Assembly: GCA_026397675.1 (NCBI GenBank)
Contig: JAPLUH010000211.1
Coordinates: forward strand, 1-13,502
Source: Verrucomicrobiota bacterium
GTDB lineage: Bacteria; Verrucomicrobiota; Verrucomicrobiia; Limisphaerales; UBA9464
Reading direction: 5' to 3'
DNA length: 13,502 nt
Below the pieces are notes generated by a model. That model saw only the letters and a list, made by a program, of their open reading frames with translations, searched no databases and was not told the origin of the DNA. Shown piece after piece: positions 9,653-13,502 of this stretch (its first letter is position 1; each line of letters starts with the position of its first letter). A program made the translations under genes and the position numbers.

Positions 9653-9690
9653 CTGAGCCCTGTGATAAACAACGATTGAACAGGGCTTGG
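9653..9690 (-). promoter_or_regulatory. Stem-loop upstream of the giant gene (proximal)
   Basis: The arms AGCCCTGT (9656-9663) and ACAGGGCT (9680-9687) pair over 8 bp. Two G-U pairs and a further C-G extend the stem to 11 bp around a 16-nt loop. It lies 35 nt ahead of the giant gene's start codon. No T-run follows on the minus strand, so it is not a standard intrinsic terminator. It could be a leader structure in the mRNA of the giant gene, or an operator. The function is inferred; only the pairing is seen. Confidence 0.45.
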
Positions 9691-9692
9691 CG

Positions 9693-9716
9693 GGAACGAT
9701 TCCGTTGGATCGTTCC
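9693..9716 (-). promoter_or_regulatory. Stem-loop upstream of the giant gene (distal)
   Basis: GGAACGAT (9693-9700) pairs perfectly with ATCGTTCC (9709-9716). A further T-G and C-G pair bring the stem to 10 bp, closed by a 4-nt loop. It sits 2 nt from the neighbouring stem-loop, about 160 nt after the stop of the Tat-signal gene and 75 nt before the giant gene. The motif AACGATT also appears in the loop of the neighbour (9671-9677). It lacks a T-run on either strand. It may block read-through from the cassette, or act as an operator or leader element. Confidence 0.5.
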
Positions 9717-9877
9717 GGCTAAGCGCGGAATTAGCAGCTTCCGTGCAAATTCAATCCCGCGGTGACGAATGCGTAACATCCACCACAGTTGGAGTCACTC
9801 CTGGAACAGTGATGATCGCCGGTCCGTTCCATCCGGTGGATTTCCCAACAAAACCCAGAAAACCCTATCTCTCTGGC

Positions 9878-11155
9878 TCAATCTCTCCAGAAAAAGGATT
9901 CCTCCCCAACCCGGTAGCGGACCGCCATCTCCGGGGTTTCGACGGGTTGACCCCGATGCAAGGATTCTACCCCCGCCAAGGTCATTCCTGAGGTGAGCAA
10001 GGTGCGCTCCAGCGGATACGGTTGGCGGCGTTCCACGACCATCCGTTCGATGTGGCGAATTTGCGGATTAAAGAAGTCGGCCGTGGACGACCCGTGAGTG
10101 GGCATCGGCAAGTACATCTGGCACGAGGTGATTTGCCCTGTCTTGGCATTCAAACCCGCATAGTTGAAGTCGCGGATAGTGAGCATCGCCAAGGTCGTCC
10201 GGAACCCGTCGCGGTGATCAATGAAGTAGCCCCAGGCCTCTGGGAAGACTTCCCGAGCCCAGTCCAGACTCACCGGGGCTGAAGGATAGCCGTCGCGGAC
10301 CGGCAGGTTGTGGCTGCGAACCAACGCTGCCTCCAAGAGACGCCGAGTGGAATCCCTGCGACTCAACGCCTCCCAAAAGGCCCGTCCCCGGAGCCCGTGG
10401 ACTCGACGAATCCCCACTTCGCCGCCCTTGCGCCGCTCCGACATGCATTGCGCGGTCTCCAAGCCATGGATGTCGTAGCTATCGGCCCCTCCGTAGGCGG
10501 CAACAAGGCTTTCCGACAGCGGAGTGCCCAAGGGCATTTCCGTGGGCGGCATTCGTTTGGTGACCGGCAGCGAAGAACCCGCCTGAAACGGGAACTTAAG
10601 GCGGCGGGCGTCCTCCACCATTTCTACGCATTCACGCCAATTGGTAGAGAGGTGCTTGTCGTTAAACACGGGCACGCTGCGACCCGAAGTTTCAAACACC
10701 CGGACCACCTCCTTAAAGAATCGGTACCGAGGATAGAGCGTCTGACCCAGGTCGGTTTTGGGATACTGACCGTGCTCGCCGATAATCACCACGCCATCGA
10801 CGGCCAACCGACCGGTCCCCAGCGTCAACGCCTCGGCGATGCTCGAAAAGATGGGAACGCCATGACGGGCTGCCGTCCCGCGGGCCAGATCCTTTTCCGG
10901 GAACTGGTCGACGTACAACGACACCAAATCCACCTCCGGTTTCCGCCACCCTCCCTCCCAGACATAGCCCAAGAGAAGCCGATCGATGAAATGCTGGGCA
11001 TGGGAGTGCAAGCGAACCTCTGTTGCAATCAATGCGATCCTCTTGCGAGCAGGCCTCGGAACCTTCGAGGCCCAGACCGCGGGTGCCAGGACGGTCGTTC
11101 CGGCGACGGTACCGGCGGTGGCGAGGAACTGTCTGCGGGAGAGGGCCGTGTTCAT
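9878..11155 (-). CDS. Tat-signal protein of unknown function (conserved family)
   Basis: 425 residues if started at ATG 11155, chosen because it overlaps the upstream transporter's stop as ATGA and puts the twin-arginine motif S-R-R-Q-F-L-A at residues 6-12. An ATG 36 nt further upstream (11191) is possible but lies inside the transporter gene. A hydrophobic, Ala/Thr/Val-rich stretch and an AVWAS cleavage-like site (about 27-30) follow, so the protein should be folded in the cytoplasm and exported by Tat. The mature part begins with an alternating hydrophobic strand (RIALIATEV, about 39-47), as in a Rossmann-like fold, but has no GxGxxG motif. Blocks rich in polar and possible metal-binding residues are HSH (near 50-52), GEHGQYP (126-132), VPVFNDKHLS (161-170), AGSSLPVT (192-199) and YDIHGLETAQCMSERR (227-242). 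I believe relatives occur in Verrucomicrobiota and Planctomycetota as hypothetical proteins. No function can be assigned; a periplasmic enzyme is the best guess. Confidence 0.9.
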   Translation of the reverse strand: MNTALSRRQFLATAGTVAGTTVLAPAVWASKVPRPARKRIALIATEVRLHSHAQHFIDRLLLGYVWEGGWRKPEVDLVSLYVDQFPEKDLARGTAARHGVPIFSSIAEALTLGTGRLAVDGVVIIGEHGQYPKTDLGQTLYPRYRFFKEVVRVFETSGRSVPVFNDKHLSTNWRECVEMVEDARRLKFPFQAGSSLPVTKRMPPTEMPLGTPLSESLVAAYGGADSYDIHGLETAQCMSERRKGGEVGIRRVHGLRGRAFWEALSRRDSTRRLLEAALVRSHNLPVRDGYPSAPVSLDWAREVFPEAWGYFIDHRDGFRTTLAMLTIRDFNYAGLNAKTGQITSCQMYLPMPTHGSSTADFFNPQIRHIERMVVERRQPYPLERTLLTSGMTLAGVESLHRGQPVETPEMAVRYRVGEESFFWRD

Positions 11156-12411
11156 GGGAGGGTTCGTGTCTTGAGTCGATGAAGGTACCAAAGCGGAGGC
11201 AAAGCCAGAATGGGAAGGAGCCCGGCTGCCACCAGACCCGGATCCATCGTTCCCAGACGGTCAGCAGATATTCCGAAAAGCATTTGGGCTTGGGCCGGTA
11301 GGATCCAGGCCGCAACGCCTGCGGCTCCGGTGACCTTACCTTGATGATGCTCGGAAAGATCCTGGGTGAAGGTGTGGTAGAGCGGAAACACCCCGAGCGC
11401 TCCCGCGGCGATGGCCAACAGTACGACCATAAGCCAAGGCCCGCGCCCCAACCAAGGCACCGCAACGGTCCCGCAGCACAAGAGGGCGCAGGCGGCAAAC
11501 ACCAGAAACCGCGCGCCCGAGGGCGTCCGACCTCGACGGGCCAGGGCCACCGCAAGAGCACCGGCCGCCAGGCACCCCACATCGGCCGCCGCGAAGAACG
11601 CTGAGTTGAAGTGAAGGGCTTCGGTCTCAGAATAGCCCCTACCCTTCTGCAAGAACATCGGCAACCAAGCCCGCAGCACCTGCCAAGTCGTGTTGATGCA
11701 GGCCACCACCCCAATGACCGCCAGCATCTGACCGCTGAAGAGCACTTTCAGAAAAGGCGTGGCCGAGGATCCTGACGCCGCCACGGATTCCGCCCCGGAA
11801 CGCAAATCACCGGAACGCACCAAGGCCAACCAAGGGATGAGCCACAACAGCCCGACCGCACCCAACAAGAAAAACGGAGGACGCCAGGCACCCGTACCGT
11901 CGGCAGATCCAACTCCGAGCAACAACGGCAATACCAAGGGGGTGAGGATCGCCCCCACAGTCGCGCCACTCTGGAGCAGGCCATTGCCCAGCGAGCGCTG
12001 TCGCTCATCGAGCAGCGAACGGGTGATACGCACCGCACAGGGCCAATGCCCGGCCTCGAAAAAACCGAGCAGACCGCGAAAAATCAGGAGGTCCTGATGA
12101 TTTTGAGCCCAACCCGTGCTCATCCCGACCAGCGACCAGAGCGCCAGCACGGCGGCATAAACGCGGTGCACCGCAAAGCGATCGGCCATCCACCCGAAAA
12201 CCAAAGATCCCGCGGCGAAGGAATAACCAAAGACCGCCTCGACCTGACCATACTGGGTCTTGGTCATGCCAAACTCCTGAGTAATCCGCACCGACAGCCC
12301 GGACAAGGTCTGCCGGTCCATGTAGTTGATCGCCGAGGCCAGCAACAACATCCCGCACACCGACCACTTCCAGACGGCACCGCGCGAACCCGATGGAGGA
12401 AGGGCGGTCAT
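11152..12411 (-). CDS. MFS transporter, ACS family (hexuronate/organic anion type)
   Basis: 419 residues with about 12 predicted membrane segments (near 14-31, 57-75, 84-101, 107-125, 144-166, 178-199, then a hydrophilic central loop 200-222, and six more between 226 and 411). N-Y-M-D-R-Q-T-L-S at 29-37 matches the NYxDRQTLS signature at the end of helix 1 in ExuT-like hexuronate transporters of the anion:cation symporter family. GWMADRF (73-79) is the MFS motif A region, and FRGLLGFFEAGHWP (111-124) is the conserved helix-4 block of this family. Such proteins import sugar acids or other small carboxylates with protons across the inner membrane. It starts 6 bp after the creatininase gene, with a weak AAGGTG ribosome site overlapping that gene's stop, and its TGA overlaps the next gene's ATG. 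The substrate cannot be read from sequence; uronate-like or amide-bearing anions are plausible. Confidence 0.94.
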   Translation of the reverse strand: MTALPPSGSRGAVWKWSVCGMLLLASAINYMDRQTLSGLSVRITQEFGMTKTQYGQVEAVFGYSFAAGSLVFGWMADRFAVHRVYAAVLALWSLVGMSTGWAQNHQDLLIFRGLLGFFEAGHWPCAVRITRSLLDERQRSLGNGLLQSGATVGAILTPLVLPLLLGVGSADGTGAWRPPFFLLGAVGLLWLIPWLALVRSGDLRSGAESVAASGSSATPFLKVLFSGQMLAVIGVVACINTTWQVLRAWLPMFLQKGRGYSETEALHFNSAFFAAADVGCLAAGALAVALARRGRTPSGARFLVFAACALLCCGTVAVPWLGRGPWLMVVLLAIAAGALGVFPLYHTFTQDLSEHHQGKVTGAAGVAAWILPAQAQMLFGISADRLGTMDPGLVAAGLLPILALPPLWYLHRLKTRTLP

Positions 12412-12417
12412 GGCACC

Positions 12418-13185
12418 TTAGGCTTCCGACCAGGAGACTCCGTCCCACCGGCGGACCCGCTCGAGCAAGCGGACCACATCGGCGGAGAACACTTCGAAGA
12501 GCACCTCACCTTTTTCCTGCGACGCAGCCGCGGGGTGACCAATGTGACCAGTGGAGGTCCGTTCGCGGGTGACCCAACCCCGATGGGCCGGATGAAACGG
12601 TGCCGTCGCATCCACCGGATCCAGCGAACCGAAGGATCCCACCTTGGCGGGATCTAATCGCAGCATCATCGAGGTCTCCCACTCACAGGCATGTCCCATT
12701 TCCTGCTGCACCCACCCCCCGACCACGGACCGCTCGAAGGGCCTTCCACCCAGGCTCCAGTAGGTGGCCATGAGGAGCAGCAACCCCTCCGTGTCCCGGT
12801 GACGTTGGCGCAATTCAAAGACCGCCTGACGACCCGGAACATCATTGCCTCCATGGCCATTGAGGAAGATCACCCGCTTGAATCCGTGCCTCAGCACATT
12901 CTCCGCAAGGCCCACGAGCAGGTCTAAATACGGACGAGGCGGCGCCGAAAGGGTCCCCGGAAAATCGAGGTGATGATCCGAATTTCCGAGCCAGAGCACG
13001 GGGGCAAATACCGCCTGGCTAGCAAGGGCCGCCTCGGCCCGACGTACTACCTCGCCCACAAGTTGGGTGTCAGTCAGCACGGGCAAATGCCCCCCGTGCT
13101 GCTCCAGCGCGGCGATGGGAAAAATAATCGGCGTCTCGCGCGGCAAGGCGGCCAACTGGGGCGAAGTGAGTTCGGCGAGGTACAT
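12418..13185 (-). CDS. Creatininase-family metal-dependent amidohydrolase
   Basis: 255 residues, the usual length for the creatinine amidohydrolase family (cytoplasmic, binuclear metal enzymes that open cyclic amides or cleave C-N bonds). Family motifs are all in order: P-I-A-A-L-E-Q-H-G-G-H-L-P (23-35) with metal-ligand candidates E28 and H30, D39 in LTDTQL, NSDHH (68-72) and the FPGTLS block (75-80), FLNGHGGN (107-114) with H111, and HACEWETS (165-172) with E168 or E170. No ligand appears to be missing. There is no signal peptide, so it acts in the cytoplasm. It is the first gene of the cassette, 6 bp ahead of the transporter, and no strong ribosome site is seen. The family also includes enzymes for other substrates, such as 3-dehydro-scyllo-inosose hydrolase, formamide-forming amidases and MftE peptidase. 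True creatininase activity should therefore not be assumed; with a hexuronate-type transporter next door, a sugar- or cyclitol-derived substrate is equally possible. Confidence 0.93.
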   Translation of the reverse strand: MYLAELTSPQLAALPRETPIIFPIAALEQHGGHLPVLTDTQLVGEVVRRAEAALASQAVFAPVLWLGNSDHHLDFPGTLSAPPRPYLDLLVGLAENVLRHGFKRVIFLNGHGGNDVPGRQAVFELRQRHRDTEGLLLLMATYWSLGGRPFERSVVGGWVQQEMGHACEWETSMMLRLDPAKVGSFGSLDPVDATAPFHPAHRGWVTRERTSTGHIGHPAAASQEKGEVLFEVFSADVVRLLERVRRWDGVSWSEA

Positions 13186-13285
13186 GGATAATTGAGTTCT
13201 AGGATGCAGATCCGATGCGCCGGGTCAAAGGAAGCTGAACGAACACAGACGAGGTATCGCAAACAAGTCTCACAGGGTTTGCGGT
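13186..13285. promoter_or_regulatory. 100-bp gap ahead of the creatininase cassette
   Basis: This is the only space for a promoter of the three-gene cassette if it is not read through from the WD40 gene. A TTGACC hexamer on the minus strand (13228-13223) could serve as a -35, but no good -10 lies at 16-18 bp from it. The part nearest the WD40 gene carries the inverted repeat listed separately. Confidence 0.3.
13256..13285 (-). terminator. Inverted repeat directly after the WD40 gene stop (possible terminator)
   Basis: The arms at 13256-13264 and 13277-13285 pair over 9 bp (one T-G pair) around a 12-nt loop; the core is GCAAAC with GTTTGC. The stem begins at the first base after the TGA. No clear T-run follows on the minus strand, so it may be a weak or factor-assisted terminator, or a 3'-end protecting hairpin. 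Confidence 0.35.
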
Positions 13286-13502
13286 TCACGGCTCCCAACT
13301 CTGTCTCAGTTGACCGGTCTCAGTATCCCAGACGCGCACAATCCCGCGATCGTCGGTACCCACGGCCCACCGTCCATCGCGACTCACCGAAAGGGCCTGG
13401 AGATACTCGGGCGCAGCGGCAAGGTCTCGCAGCGTCTCACCGTCGGCCTTGAACACGCGCCCCTTGCCCGACCCGCTCACCGCCACAAACCGCAAGGCCT
13501 GA
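13286..13502 (-). CDS. WD40-repeat protein, C-terminal end (5' part beyond window)
   Basis: The last 72 codons of a gene entering from the right edge, ending at TGA 13288-13286. The reading frame is open to the window edge (..QALRFVAVSGSG..), so the TTG at 13495 is an internal leucine codon and not the start. The fragment shows two WD40-type blades: a first ending near LRDLAAAPEYLQALSVS, then S-x-D-G-R-W-A-V-G-T-D-D-R-G-I-V-R-V-W-D-T-E-T-G, with the GxD/G-start and VWD end typical of the repeat. It closes within a few residues of the last VWD, as in beta-propellers that end with their final blade. Partners and function are not visible; proteins of this kind in Planctomycetota and Verrucomicrobiota often sit next to cytochrome c and DUF1549/DUF1553 genes, which would lie to the right. 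Confidence 0.88.
   Translation of the reverse strand, partial: QALRFVAVSGSGKGRVFKADGETLRDLAAAPEYLQALSVSRDGRWAVGTDDRGIVRVWDTETGQLRQSWEP

Larger units (their letters stand above)
9619..9877. other. 259-bp intergenic region between the cassette and the giant gene
   Basis: No credible gene on either strand. It contains the two stem-loops at 9653-9716 and must hold the promoter of the giant gene if that gene is transcribed separately, as the gap size suggests. I could not find a convincing -35/-10 pair. Just after the Tat-protein gene stop there is a weak 5-bp stem (9855-9859 with 9872-9876) followed by a modest T-rich stretch on the minus strand, too weak to call as a terminator. Confidence 0.7.

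Noticed and set aside
9791..9801. 11-bp palindrome GGAGT-C-ACTCC in the intergenic gap
   Set aside because: A 5-bp half-site is expected by chance in a region of this size, and nothing else supports an operator there.
11156..11191. Upstream ATG (11191) as the start of the Tat-signal gene
   Set aside because: It would add 12 residues before the twin-arginine region and lie deeper inside the transporter gene. The ATGA overlap at 11152-11155 and the position of the RR motif favour 11155.
10310..11714. Open frames overlapping the Tat-protein and transporter genes (plus-strand 10310-11182; minus-strand 10713-11714)
   Set aside because: Their translations are low in recognisable structure and overlap two well-supported genes in other frames.
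13200..13228. Possible sigma-70 promoter for the creatininase cassette (TTGACC as -35)
   Set aside because: The hexamer at normal spacing (ATCCTA or TCCTAG) is a poor -10, and the better TAGAAC lies 21 bp away, which is too far.
1..13502. CRISPR arrays, tRNA or rRNA genes, insertion sequences, phage or defence genes
   Set aside because: I looked for regularly spaced short repeats, cloverleaf-like sequences, transposase motifs and terminal inverted repeats and saw none.

Overview
The window is a block of five co-directional genes, all on the minus strand, so it reads from right to left. GC is fairly high. The gene content (a giant exported protein packed with lamin-tail domains around a CotH-like kinase, a WD40 protein, a Tat-exported protein of unknown function, and an ACS-type MFS transporter beside a creatininase-family enzyme) fits the Verrucomicrobiota/Planctomycetota group. 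I lean to Verrucomicrobiota, by inference from gene style only; there is no rRNA or other marker gene here.

Right end (about 13186-13502): the C-terminal end of a WD40-repeat protein runs in from the right edge and stops at 13286. A 9-bp inverted repeat begins directly after its stop codon, and 100 bp separate it from the next gene.

Middle (9878-13185): a tight three-gene cassette. A creatininase-family metal amidohydrolase is followed after 6 bp by an ACS/hexuronate-type MFS transporter. The transporter's stop codon overlaps the start of a Tat-signal protein of unknown function (ATGA overlap). The spacing implies one transcript and linked roles. The simplest reading is export-side handling, uptake and cytoplasmic hydrolysis of one small molecule, whose identity the sequence does not give.

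A 259-bp gap (9619-9877) holds two adjacent stem-loops and no gene.

Left 9.6 kb (1-9618): a single uninterrupted reading frame of 3,206 codons that still has not ended at the window edge. It encodes a secreted protein with, in order, a signal peptide, a PA14-like domain, Ig-like domains, a concanavalin-like region, three lamin-tail domains, a carbohydrate-binding-like region, a divergent CotH kinase-like domain, three more lamin-tail domains, four regular 96-residue Ig/cadherin-like repeats, a seventh lamin-tail domain, a galactose-binding-like region and an eighth lamin-tail domain. The many plus-strand and other-frame ORFs over this region are shadows. The protein looks like a cell-surface or secreted adhesion/scaffold protein; its C-terminal anchor lies outside the window.
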